Origin: Cinclus cinclus
Lineage: Eukaryota; Chordata; Aves; Passeriformes; Cinclidae
Assembly: GCF_963662255.1 (NCBI RefSeq)
Contig: NC_085050.1
Span: 20,694,131-20,758,130 of the forward strand
Length of the DNA: 64,000 bases
Direction: 5' to 3'
Shown: piece by piece, positions 32,726 to 44,950 of the stretch
Layout: the number at the start of each line of letters is the position of its first letter
Numbering within the stretch: position 1 is the first letter of the stretch
The notes under the pieces: model-generated
What the model saw: the letters and a program-made list of their open reading frames with translations, nothing else
What the model was told of the DNA's origin: nothing
Database searches by the model: none
Made by a program: the position numbers and the translations under genes

Positions 32726-35700
32726 CTATTTTATAATGTAAAATTATTTTTGGCCAAAAGCCAATTGTTATTTCAAATATATTATAATTCTAAATAGGCT
32801 AATGTTAGACATTTGTGTGTTCAAAACAATTCCAGGTTTATGTATATGAAATCAGATAAACTACAAACTCAGATTCTCAAGTGTGGGTAAATCCTGGAGG
32901 TAGCTATTCTGCTATATTTTATTTTAGAAGATCAGATAGAAGTTGTTTTTCTGTATGAAATGTTCAGTCATTTGGGGACTTAGAAATCACACTGTGATTA
33001 TATCTTAAATATTCAAATTTTGCTGCTACTTGAGGACAAGCATTAGAACACAATGCAATATTTTAGTAAAAGAAATTATATATTTATCAGGTAAGAGAAA
33101 CTGATAATATATTTAGCTTCCAAATAATCAGACAGAGGTTGAAAACTTCATATTAACCTCAATGGTCTCAGACAGATTACCCATTTGGTCTTATCTCTTG
33201 ATGCTTCTGGTGCCATTTTAACCTAACTGCTGTTTAAGTAATTCAAAAGGTGTAGATAACATAGCATCTAATTTCTTCATTTTGTTACTACATGAAGTTC
33301 ATACATTTTGAAACTGAATTGCATTTTTTTTCTTGTCTGGACCCTACAGTCTCTGGGAGTTACACATAATTATGTTTAATCCTTTCCACTGCTGACTCAG
33401 TACTATATCAGTGTGGAGAGAAAGCTGTTTCTCCTGAGTTTGTTCTCCAATCTTCCCTTCTTAAAAAACTGCAGGTAAGTAATCTATATTTCAAAGAAGG
33501 ATGACCTTTGCTTGATTTAAATGGAATCTTTCTTTCAATATCTGAAATGAGAAGGTGATTAAAGTTTTGGTAGATAGGTAAGATGTATTTTAAAAGCAGA
33601 TAAGCTTAAAGGTCAGACACTGTCAAATGAAGGATTTTGACTTTTTAATATTTAAATACTTCATAAGAATCATGGTTTATGCATGTCTGGCACTCTTTTT
33701 AAGTTCTAAAATAAAATTGTTCTGCATTTTCACAAGATTCTCCCTTGAATGTTAGCTACATTTTGATATTGCATGAGCAAATACTTTGCAGCATTTGCTC
33801 CTCCTGCTTCATCTGAGACTGGAAGTTTTCATGTTCTTCCTGTCAAATAATTTAAAAATAATATTTCAAAATTACCTGAAGTAACACCTGAATTAAAGCA
33901 CTAGCTCCTCCTTCTTATATTAATTTCTTATAGCTCCTCAGATGACTTAAATTCAGGAATTTTTTATGTAACTTATAAGTTACTATCGAAGTGCAACATT
34001 TTCATAGTGTACAAGTTTGAGGAGTAGGATTTGTGTGTTTTAGCAGAACACCTTTTTGATGTAGAATGTGAGATTAAGAGAGGCCAGTTGACTTATGAAG
34101 ACACTTTTTTTTCAAATCACAAAGAAATAACTAATGATTTTTTACCTATATAAGAGATGACTAACAATCCAGAACTATAAGCAACAAGGAGATTTTTAAA
34201 GATAAAGGATTAAAAAAATCAAAAACCAAACAAACAACAACAAAAAAAAAACAACTACTGATATTTGCCTTAGTGCCATAATCTTAATTTCATACAACTC
34301 TATCTGGAGGATGCTAGAAAGTAAGAAATCTGTTTTTCTACATTTTTTCAATACATACCTCTTCTTCATTTTTATCTATAGCAATTTACTCTAATCTAAG
34401 GTATGGCAACATCATAGTTATTCCAAACATTTATGACTGATGAAAAATAAAGGAAGATTTACCACCAAACTTCAGAAACACAACTTCATTGATACCAAAG
34501 AACAATTTGTCCTCCTTCCTTTATGTTGAAATACATGCATTTTGAAAGGATTAAGACACAAAAAATAATTTAAAGAATTTGATAGATATAAAAATATGAT
34601 GAATATATAGCATACCCTCAAAGACCAGATCTCATTTAATTTTAGAAATAGAAATATTTTTTAAACTTAATTTGCCCTGTTCTACCCCTTTCAAAAGGAA
34701 TCATGTTAATCACTCTCAATTTCTGTAAACCTTGCTACTTGTTTCCTACAGTAATCTAAGTTTTCCTTTCTGCAACACTGCTAATAGAAGTAATAAATCA
34801 TATATTTATTTTGGACTAAAATGAGGATTTCATTATCATCACAATCACTATGTTTTTCATCTTTGGTAGAAGTGATTTGTGCTTTCATCAGATACTCACC
34901 ACTAAGGTAAAAATAGCAAGCCTTGCAGTTGGCCTGCTGGTTGTTTTCGACAGAAAAAGCTGTTAAAGATTGTTTTCCAGAGCCAACTATCAATTAGAGG
35001 TTGCTTTCTGTAGGAAATAAAAGTTTTCAATTTTCATATATTTTCACTTATTTTTTATTTTTTGCTTTTTTCTCCCATAGATATTATTGTTTATAGCCAA
35101 AATTGGAAATCTAGAGCAGATTTTCTGTCTTAGAAATTTTATGTTTTTACTGTCATAAAATAGGTGTTTCACATAGTTTTGATTCTATTCTTGTTACCGT
35201 TTTCTTCTTAAACATTGAGACATGACTTTCATGTACATTACTTTTCCCCTCATTTCTCTTCTTCCTAAAGAGTCGGGCTTTCTACACCTCTGGTCCAACT
35301 ATAGTTGCTGTTATCAGTATTTTCTGTAAAGTCTCTTTATAGCTTGAATCATAATTTCTAAATCTCCATTTTATTTCTCAGACTAGGATAAAAGCATCTA
35401 ATCTCACATTCCCAGTTTACTGGATGAAATATCTTCCTTGTTTGTGTTTATAATTTTCAGTCTTTTCCCTTAAAATTCTATTGTCTTTTCATCTATGACT
35501 ATGTTTCCATGGTTTTAGTTTTTGTTTTTGTTTTGTGATGTGAGCTCTTTTGTTGTTATTTTTATTTTTAACCCCTAGATTGATTCCTGAGGATATTTCT
35601 TCCATCTACTCACTTGGAGTTCAGTGTTTGGCAAAAAAAAAAATGTCTTCAGGATAACTACTATAAGGAAAAAAAAATAGGTACCTTTGTTTTTAGACCA

Positions 35701-37699
35701 TTTGTTACCTTCTGTAGTTTGCTAAAGCCTCTCATTCTTCTATAATCTGAGAACAGGAAAAAACCCACTAAGAAAATTTTAAGTTCCTTAAGTATTTTCC
35801 CTGGTTGTGTAAACTTATCCTGGAACCACATTAAAAAAAAGAAAATCAATCTGAATTTACACTCTGAATGCAAAATCCTTTTCTATCTGCCACCTGATTT
35901 CTTTTCAATCACAGGAGAAAGCCATAAATAGCTAGTCCCATGAGGTACGCTGTGGTAATTCCACCTACTGTAAAATGTCGAAAATTTGATGTCAAAACAA
36001 AGCCATAACTTTGAACAATTATCTGCTACACAATTAACAGTTTTAATGGACCTCTAGTTCAGTCATTTCCCACATGGACTATTTAATTAACCCTTAACAA
36101 AAGAGACCAGCACTTCAGAGTCTCAAATAAATAGAGAAGGAAAAAATATCTGCATAAAATGTTTCCAAAAGACATTAAAAATGGCATACCTATCTAGATC
36201 AAACTAAGCTAATGGACTTTGTTTCCAATTCTGAACTTAACATTCAAACTGTATAATAAAATCAGCTACTCTTTTGATGGCAGACTGAAAATGATACTCT
36301 GGTCAAACTGAGAGAACATTATGCTATAGCAAGGGAAAATATCTGAATTGTATTTATACATGTGTGAAACCATAGATACTACTATTCATCTATATTTTTT
36401 TTTCCTGACTGCAGATGAGTAAAGAGCTTTTATTTTCCTAATAAAATTGGACGTGCTAAATTATTAGGATTGCTAACAATCTGTGTTTCATGACTTAATC
36501 TCCTCTAGAACTGCAGCATTTAAAAGACATAGTAGGCAGGAAAACATATGTTTGAAGTGGTAAACTTAAGAAATGTTCATGAAGCTGAGCTAAACCATGA
36601 AATTTCAAATTGTGGAATAAGTAGTGTGCAGTATAAATATTGAATTTCTTCTCTACTATCACATATCTATTTTAAAGTAATATCACCTTTCTTTTCACCT
36701 TTTTTTGATATTTTAATAAATATTCAGCTGCACTAACTTCTCCAAGCCTCCTGTGCTGTCTTTTTCTCTTTTATTTTTCAATTTATTTTTTTAAAATATA
36801 TTTTATTTTCTTCATCTTCAATCTTTGCTCTGCCCCACTATTTTTTACCCATCAGGTGGAATTGCTGGTCTTGGAACACAATACCACTTGATTAATCTTT
36901 TCTCTTTGGTTATCTGTGTTCGGCAACACAAAAGAGCACAGTAAAAAATACTACTGTCCTTAGACACATGTTGAATCTCTATATACCTTAGCAGTATCTA
37001 CAGAAGCTTACACTTGGTTTAACAAGGTCAAAATTTCATGCATACACAAGAAATGTTATAGCAGCAGCAGAGACAAATGAGGAAAAACATAATGTAATAA
37101 GGGCAGTTAATACACAGTTGCGAACAGAATGGATCATAAATCCATTAAATTACTCATCTGTGCTCTCACGTAACATACCTATGCTGTAGTTGAGTGTACT
37201 TTTACCTTGATCCAGCTTGTTTCTACAGCTTTGTATCTCTAAAGGAAAGGTACAATAAAGACAGCATGAACATATATGAACATAATGAAGAGAATTCTCC
37301 CTAATACATAGTGCCCTTTGAGATGAAGAAAGATTATGCCCTGTGGTTTTATTTTCTGTAGGAATTGAGTGAGTTTAGTTTGCAATAATTAGATACATAT
37401 GTTAATCTATTTGAAAAACTATAGAAAAAACCCATTTGTTTGAACATCACCTAATTTGAGGTTTTATGTTCATCTTCTTGATGTTTTAGCAAATAGAGAT
37501 GAGGTTATTTAGAATGGATTTTTATTGTGCTGTTATGTGGTTTTAATAGATTTTTCTTCCCTTTCAGAGTAGTAATGGAGTAATTGATCCACCTGTGACA
37601 TATGGATATAATGTACAAAACTGATCATTCAGTTTATAAATGAGAAAAACTCTATTAATTAGAGTAATTTTGCAGGGCCTATCCTTTACTTGTATTTTC
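32726..37699. other. AT-rich sequence, no recognised gene
   Basis: Five kilobases with no recognised element. The one structured feature is the candidate exon at 33,350-33,474. Short frames (34,781-34,993 and 35,661-35,873, both minus) lack motifs. Confidence 0.6.
33350..33474 (+). other. Candidate noncoding exon (acceptor and donor sites)
   Basis: A T-rich tract ending in 'ggaccctacag' (33,337-33,349) forms a good 3' splice site. 125 bp later, 'ctgcag|gtaagt' at 33,469-33,480 is a full consensus 5' splice site. All three forward frames carry stops inside the interval, so if real it would belong to a long noncoding RNA or an untranslated region. This rests on splice-site shape alone. Pairs of such sites also occur by chance in tens of kilobases. 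Confidence 0.35.
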
Positions 37700-37949
37700 T
37701 TTCTTCTGTTTTTTTAAAATCCAAATAGAAAATAAATGAGACAGTTTTCAGGGAAAAAAATAAAAAGAACAAGCTAGAAAGAAACTTGCTTTCAGGATCC
37801 CCAGTAAAATAAGAGCTGTTTTGAATTAGCAGACTGGAAAAAAAAATCCCATATACTTCCAAAAAACAAACAAACAAACAAACAAACAAAACAAAAAAAC
37901 AACCAAAACAAACAAAAACCCGAAAAACAAAATATAAAAACCAAACAAA
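37700..37949. repeat. A-rich region with (AAAC)n microsatellite
   Basis: An (AAAC)n array with interruptions runs from about 37,858 to 37,920 inside a broader A-rich block. Three overlapping minus-strand frames (37,686-38,051) read mostly Phe, Leu, Val and Cys because of the repeat and are not genes. Confidence 0.85.
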
Positions 37950-38331
37950 AATCCCAGGCGTTGACAAGCTTTTCTGTGCTGCAACCACGTTCTGCAGGCA
38001 GGCACATCCCACAGCCTGTAGCTCAATTCTATCTTCTCTATTTCCACACAAGACCTACAGGAAGCTTCATTGTCCCACCAGCTACGTGGAACTAAATCAA
38101 GATGGTGAAGTCCTTTTTTCTGGGTAAAACATCTTTTTTTTTTTTGGAATAATTTTGTTGTTGGTATGCCTGCTGTTACTGTTCATTTCTTATTCCATTG
38201 CCTGTTGGGTTTCAATAAATTGCTATCTCAACCCATAGTCTCTGCATTTGTCCCTCTCATACCACAAGGGGCGTGAAAAAGGGGAGTGGCTTATTTGGAG
38301 TCTAATTTCCAGCTGGTGTTAAACGCCCACA
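37950..38331 (+). mobile_element. Avian endogenous-retrovirus LTR, 3' part, plus strand
   Basis: AATAAA at 38,214-38,219 is followed by 'ttgctatctcaacccatag' and ends in 'agctggtgttaaacgcccaca'-type sequence at 38,331. This is the R-U5 part of the same LTR group seen at 29.6, 49.1 and 60.0 kb. The front (37,950-38,150) is not clearly alignable and the element may be 5'-truncated beside the A-rich repeat. No target duplication was found. Confidence 0.65.
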
Positions 38332-41300
38332 GTCATAGAGAAGTATATATTCTCTGTAAATATATAGTATTGTGTAATCATAATTCATGCTGTAAATTTA
38401 ATATATTGAAAAATAGAGATAGGAATTTCCTGCCCTTTTCTTTACTCTCATTTTAGTCTCTGACAAAAACTGTAAAATAAGGGGACATTCTCAATTACTT
38501 CAACTGAGGAGAATTGAAAAAGACTGGGATACTTATAATGATTAGCAGGAAGCTTTTTCTTCGGTATAAAATTGCATTTTAAAAGAAGTGAGTAGTCAGA
38601 CAGATAGCTCAACAGTGGAGTATTTAGCCTTTCCTGGAGGGTGATGGCTTAGCAGTGTGAGCAAGTATCTTGAATTCTTTAGCATCCCTGGAGCTCACAA
38701 AACCAACTTTAGCCAGGTTTAGCTGAATTCTTCATCTTTAAATCTTTAAGGTAAGCAAACAATTTCAAGCAGCTTGGTGTACACACTATTTTTCTGAAAA
38801 GTCTATAAAGTCAAGGCTAGACTTGAGGGCTTCAATGCATTTTTCCACATCTATCTGCATTCATGAGACAAAGAAAATTATTTTAAAAATTTTAATATCA
38901 CTGGCGATAAATAGCTGACAGGTCTGGAACAAGCAATTAATTGGGATGTCTCCTGAGAATATGATTTTGTATTCTAGTGGACAGTTATCTTCATTCTTGA
39001 AAGAATGACCGAAAAGTCAGTGAGGGAAACATTCACTACCAAAGGTTTGATGAAACTTAAGTTAACTTAGTGAAAAAATGGTAAGGATTGCTTAGATATA
39101 TATTTGATTTCTCATGATTTTTTTTTTATGCATGCTAATTGAAGGACAACATTGGCATTATTTAAAGAATTGAAAAAGGAGGTTCTTGACTACTGTTTAG
39201 AACTACTAGGAACTAGAACTGTATTTCTAAAATCCTTTGAAAAGAAAGTGATAAAATTCTAGAAACTTCCTTTTTTACTCAAATGATACTGCAGCATTTT
39301 ATAGAGATAGAGGTATCAGATTAAAACTTCATTCACTGTTTGCCTTTGAGTCAATTTAAGTTAATTGAGCCAAAATGTCTTTAAATTAATCCCAAATAGA
39401 GTGAACGTAAATCAGGCAAAACAAGGACACTGTAACTTTGTGAAGAGTTGATCTTGATGCTGATTGGTGTTGACACTTTATCAATGTTTCTAAATTTTCT
39501 TGTTTGCCATCTTTTCCAGTTTGTTATTTTCTTTCTTTACTGATTTCAATTAACATTTTTTCCATGAGTTTCCACTCTCCACAAGCATATATCTATAAAC
39601 AAATAAAACTGTAGAGACCTTCATAACCCAGACCTGCAAAACATTTCCAGTCATTAATAGTGACAGCCAGCTATTAGTATCTATGAAAAACAAAACCTGT
39701 TTTCTTTTAGTTTGTTTTGGTGTCTTTGGATCAATCACTGGATATGCACATGAATATCTAAAATTAAAATCAAATGCAGACAGATTTTAAGATGCATTAG
39801 AGTTCCTGCCCCAGTTACTCTTATGCTTAATCCAGTTTTTTAAACATTAAAATGACTGGAGTAAGGTGTTTTCTTCTTTCACAATTAGCAATGATAACTG
39901 TGTTATTAACAGGGAATGAACTTCTGAACATAAGTCTAAAAAACAGAATGAAAATTAGAAATGAAAACTGAGAAAGTTGGAAAGATTTCCAAATAGATTT
40001 CCACTTCAAAGGTTTAGATTGTCTCCTAGAAACCTTGGTTTTCAAAGCAAATCAGGGTGAAGATCAGAAAATATGATCTAAACATTAAAAAATATATTTT
40101 TAGGATGCTTCCAGTTGTGCTTGTGCCAGTCTTCAAATTTAAAGAAAAAAACTCACTCAGATTTCCCAGACTGAGTCCTAAAAAGACATTATACATGAGG
40201 TGTCTCAGAATTGTTGATTCAATGATCAGTTGGCTTTAAATCATCAAAGAAAGATGTCTTATACTCAGCTGGGACACTGACATCATTCTAAAATGCTCTG
40301 AGAACAGCCAAGGTTTAAAGAAAGGAGCTCTTTCTCTAGGAGAAGGGAAAGGTTTGACAGATATGTAACTGCATTAGGAACACTTTTCCCAAAGATTTAT
40401 GCATTTTCAAGGAAATGTCAGGATGCAGAGGGTCTGAAATAGTCTTCACACTGGTGCTCTAAGCGGGTAAGAATTCTGCTCTTGTAAACAAAATTATTTA
40501 TACCATACTGAAAGAATCTATTTTTAAAAAATGTAATAAACAGTGGCATTGTGATTCAATGACAAAACATTAAGTTGGGCAACAAGAAATCTAGCTTCTT
40601 TTATTGACCCAGGATAGTTCTTCAGTGACCTCGGTCATTTAACTTAATTTTTCATGCTCTAGCTTTTATTTTCTCCCTTTGTTTATGTTGTAAGGACAAG
40701 CATCTCCTGCAATGACTTTAGGCAGGATCTAACAAAAGGAATATTGCAAATCATCTGCAGCATCTGAGGTGTAGCATTATGCAAAAAATAAGTGAAATAT
40801 CTATGAAGAATTTTGAATATTATATCTTTAAATACTTATTCTAATCAAATGGTGTGATACAAAAAGGTAAAGCACATAAAGAGTGAACAAAACAAAGAAA
40901 AAATTCATAAAAAAATATGTGCTGGGCCAATGACAAGAATGTGAAAAATTCTATCTGTACACTACTACTTCACCTGAAACTGAACCATTTCCATTTTTGG
41001 TGAAATTTTTGAATATTAGTAGTTTACATCCTACCTCTTCATAATAAACATATGTTTATGAATTCTAAAACTCAGCTAATGTCTCTTTTCAACACCTACA
41101 CATTATTTCTTCTATGAAGACCTTTATGTATGAATATTCTCTCCAAGTCTTTTATTATTCTAAACTAAAAAGATATTTGATCTTCCCAGGTATTTGTAAA
41201 GAACGTATGATTACAAAAATTATGAGTCAGTAATATGTCAAAAAAGCATCATGTGAGAATACAAGGGACATTTTGAGCATATCCCATCGAAAGTCATAGG

Positions 41301-43084
41301 CCAAACACTGTAGGTCAGCTGCCTTGCTGACAGTTAACCTTACTTAGCAAAGTCAATTTTCTCACTACTCAGTTTTCACAACCATGCAGGATAGGTCCCT
41401 CGTCCATCTTCTAGCAAAGATCCCAGGACACTAAAGGCTATTTGGCAATTTGTCCCCACCCTAATCTTCATAAGAAATGCTTGGGAGTGAGCCCAGAGAA
41501 ACAGTGAAAGCATGTGTTAAGCAAAGATACAAGGAACCTTTTATAGCAGCATTATAACAGCATTATTGTTAGCATTTTTCTATATTAATAGTTTGGACCA
41601 CTTAAACATTATTTGGACTAAAGGTAAATTCTATGCTCAGATTTCCTCTTTCCACTCAGAACATGACAGAATTGATCAAAGTTAAAAGTGAAATGCAGTT
41701 CATGGCTTTTTTATAGTCTTACTTTCCTGTTTGCGTAGAGCATCACATGAATAAAGCAAATAAATTTTTATCACAAATTGGTTTGACATTTTTATTTACT
41801 TTGAAAAAGAAAATGGCAATATTTGCTCAGAGTAATTATTTAAATCTGTGCTATATTTTTTTACTAAGTACTCTTTTACTTAAGTAACTGATTACAATAA
41901 ATGTATAAAAATTAGTGAAACTAATATGACTATGAAAGTATTTTTAAAGCTATAAATACAACACATGATTGTTTATGTTTGGAATACAGGATGACAAACA
42001 TTATTTTCTACATATAATTCTTCATTACTAAGCCATTTTAAGTTTAGGTGAATAAACTGTAAGTACATGTCAAAAGTTCCCTTCATATCTGTGAAAATGA
42101 CACTGCTATATTATATTGAACTAGAAAGAGCAGTAATCCAAAGGAAAACCTGTATGATTAAGAGTAGCAAAACATCCTTACCTCTCAAGATTTTCCTCTT
42201 ATCTGCCTCAAAGCCCACTTTGTAGCCTCCTCATGATGATAGCTCAACCCCCTCTGTATCAGTCATTACACATCCAAAACATCACCTATCCCCTGGGGGA
42301 CACAATCTGATGCTCAGCAAAGTACCCTGGAATTTCCACAAACAGGTAAATGTTTTGAATTATTAATGATTAATAGACTAGCCTCTCACACCACCCCAGT
42401 GACTTGAAACATTTGATAATTTCTCCTCTTCTGCTGCTCACTCCAAATCTTCTTCAAGGATGGTGATTTTCACATAGCGGACCACAAGACAAAAGAGAGG
42501 AGAAAGAGGAAAGGCAGCACGAATCACGTCTAATACAATGTGGTTACTGAAATGAAAAAATAAAACAGTAGGCATCAGGAGTATAATCACAGGGTATGGT
42601 TAGATTGCAACAACAGATAGGATATAACTGGATCTGAATAGTTAAAATCACATCCTTCAAAATTAACAAAGTTATGAACACAGAAAATCAGGATTTAATA
42701 CTGACACAAGTCCAATTCTCTTTAGCCACAGCCTCCCACCCCAAAGCTATCAAAGACTGGAGTGTTCTTTAATGGGTAGCACACAGGTGGGATTCCACAA
42801 TACTGTATCTCTTGGGTGTGGGCCCAATGTCTTGAAATTAGCCATAGAATTACACAGCGGGTTCTGATTTTTAAATTCCATAGAAGGGAATCCCAACAGC
42901 CAAATCTCAAGAGTGTCTTCAGGTGCCATAGTAAAACTGATTACCTTTGTGCACTACATTATGTTTGAGTGGGTTTGTTGAGGAAGTGTGTTAATGGGGC
43001 TCTCTCTCAACCCCATCCACATGTAGTTGGACCAATTTTATAGCTAGTGCTTCTGCTCCACTAGGTAATGCTATACACCATGAA
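38332..43084. other. AT-rich sequence, no gene seen
   Basis: There is no recognised gene, RNA or element in 4.7 kb. Frames at 39,550-39,738 and 39,827-40,045 (minus), 40,057-40,239 (plus) and 42,722-42,910 (minus) show no known motif. Confidence 0.6.
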
Positions 43085-44950
43085 AAATTCACTTTTAGGC
43101 TAAAAAATTGTCATACACATTGGGAGTCTACTATACGCCTCCTAGCCAAGGCAATGATGCAGATGAATTATTACGTACAGAACTAAGGAAAGCTTCCAAA
43201 TCAACTGACCTTGTCCTTATGGGGGACTTCAACTTGTAAGAAATTAACTGGGAGCATCACACAGCTGCTCCCCAGCTGTGTAATCCCCAGGCCAGAAGAT
43301 TCCTAAAAATCCTGAATGACAACTTTATGGAACAGGTCTTAAGGAAGCTGACTTGGAAAGATGCCCTCCTTGATCTCCTGTTTGGCAACAGAGATGAGAG
43401 AATTCTCATGAGAGAACTGGACATTGGAGTCCATCTTGGCCACAGTGACTACAAAGCAATCAAGGTTAAAATCCATGGTGATTTTGACAGGAGGAAAAGC
43501 ACGAGCAAAACCTCATCTCTGGACATGAGGAGAGTAGACTTCAGGCTGCTCAGGAATTAGTAAGGTGCCCTGAGAAAATGTTTTTGCAGATGCTGAAGTC
43601 CATCAGTGGTGGTTACTTTTTAAACATCACTACCTAGGGGCACAGATGCAGGCAATTTCCAAATGTCACAAGTCAAGCAGATGAGACAGAAGGCTGCCCT
43701 GCCTGAGCAGAGATCCTCTCTTGGAAATAAGGCAAAAGAAGGTGTATGCTCAATGGAAGCAACATGAAGTGACATGGGAAAAATACAGAGATGCTGCTTG
43801 CCACTGTACAGAGAAAATTCACGTATCCAAAGCTCAATTGGAATTTAAGTTGGCTGGAGCTGTGGGCAACAATGTAAAGACTTCTTTCAACTCTTTATTA
43901 ATGGCAATACACAGTGTAAAAATAACATCAGCCCATTACAGGATGGGAATGGTCACCTCACAAACACAGATGTGGACAAGGCAGAGACATTTAATGCATT
44001 TTTTACCCCTGTTTACAACACAGATGACAGACTGAAGGGGTCTCAGGACCCAGAGCCAGAGGACTGTGACTGAAAGGATGATCACCTCCCAGTTGACCAT
44101 GACACTGTGTAGAATCTGCTGCTCCAGCTGGATCCCTCAGAGGCCCTGCAAAACGACCTCGACAAATTAGGGGACTAGGCAAACACCAACCATAAGAAGT
44201 TCAACAAAGGAAAGTGCTGGATTCTACACCTGTAATGGGTAACCCTGGATGTATGTACAGGCTGGGGAACGAGATGGTCAAAAGCAGTGCCATGAAAGGG
44301 ACCTGGGGGTCCTGGTCCACCACAAGCTGGACATGAGTCAGCAGTGGCCTGGCATCCAGAAGGGCCAAGCGTGTCTTGGGGGGCATCAGGCACAGCATGG
44401 CCAGCTGGGCAAGGGAGGGGATTGTCTTGCTCTGCTCTGAGCTGGTACAGTCTCACCTTGAATTCTGTGTGCAGTTTGGGAACTATAGCATAAGGATACA
44501 AAGGCATTAGGGAACATCCAAAGGAAGGCTGCAAAGATGGTAAAGGGCCCTGAGGGGAAGCTGTATGAGGAACAGCTGAGTTCACTTGGTCTGGTCAATC
44601 TGGACAAGAGGAAGGAGACTGAGGGAAGATCTCCTTGCAGTCTACAACTTCCCCATGAGGGGAAGAGGAGGGGCAGGCACTGATCTCTTCCTTGTAGTGA
44701 CTAGTGACTGGACCTGAGGGAATATCCTGAAGTTATCAAGGGAAGTTTGGGTTGGATATTAGAAAAAGGTTCTTCACCCAGAAGGAACAGGCTCCCCAGA
44801 GAATGACAGAGTTCAGGCATGACAGAGTTCAAGAAGCGTTTGGACAATGCTCTCAGACACTTGGTGTGACTCAAATGGTGCTGTGCAGGAAGGGGAGCTC
44901 TACTTGATAATCCTTTTGGGTCCCTTCCCACTCAATTTATTCTGTGATTA
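43085..44950 (+). mobile_element. CR1 LINE, endonuclease through 3' end with RT core deleted, plus strand
   Basis: This is the longest CR1 in the window. Endonuclease sequence runs from about 43,110 ('GVYYTPPSQGNDADEL'-like) through GDFN (43,222-43,233) and the HSD motif (43,441-43,449). A linker with 'kqrsslgnkak'-like sequence follows to about 44,135. Then 'LLLQLDP' (about 44,117-44,137) is followed at once by 'EALQNDLDKL'-like sequence, so the fingers and palm with the FADD site are missing. The 'DLGVLVHHKLDMSQQ' region (44,306-44,341), the late RT ('fvqfg'-like, with stops), 'gggttggatattagaaaaag', and a terminal 'ttattctgtgatt' (44,937-44,949) follow. Multiple stops are present. Confidence 0.94.
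43327..43560 (+). pseudogene. CR1 endonuclease C-terminal fragment
   Basis: This 77-residue open remnant of the CR1 APE-type endonuclease is in frame with the upstream GDFN motif (43,222-43,233) but cut off from it by a TAA at 43,237. It contains DALLDLLFGNRD (residues 12-23) and HLGHSDYKA (36-44). Family members end this catalytic motif in SDH. Here a TAC codon (43,450-43,452) gives SDY, replacing the catalytic histidine. The STSKTSSLDMRR segment (about residues 57-68) is the typical linker to the RT. The ATG is internal to the old ORF2. Confidence 0.88.

Noticed and set aside
37686..38051. Three overlapping minus-strand frames up to 121 codons
   Set aside because: Phe/Leu/Val/Cys-rich translation of the (AAAC)n repeat and A-rich flank. 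No domain.
44175..44585. 136-codon minus-strand frame
   Set aside because: Antisense of the CR1 reverse-transcriptase and late ORF2 region. The plus strand explains the sequence.
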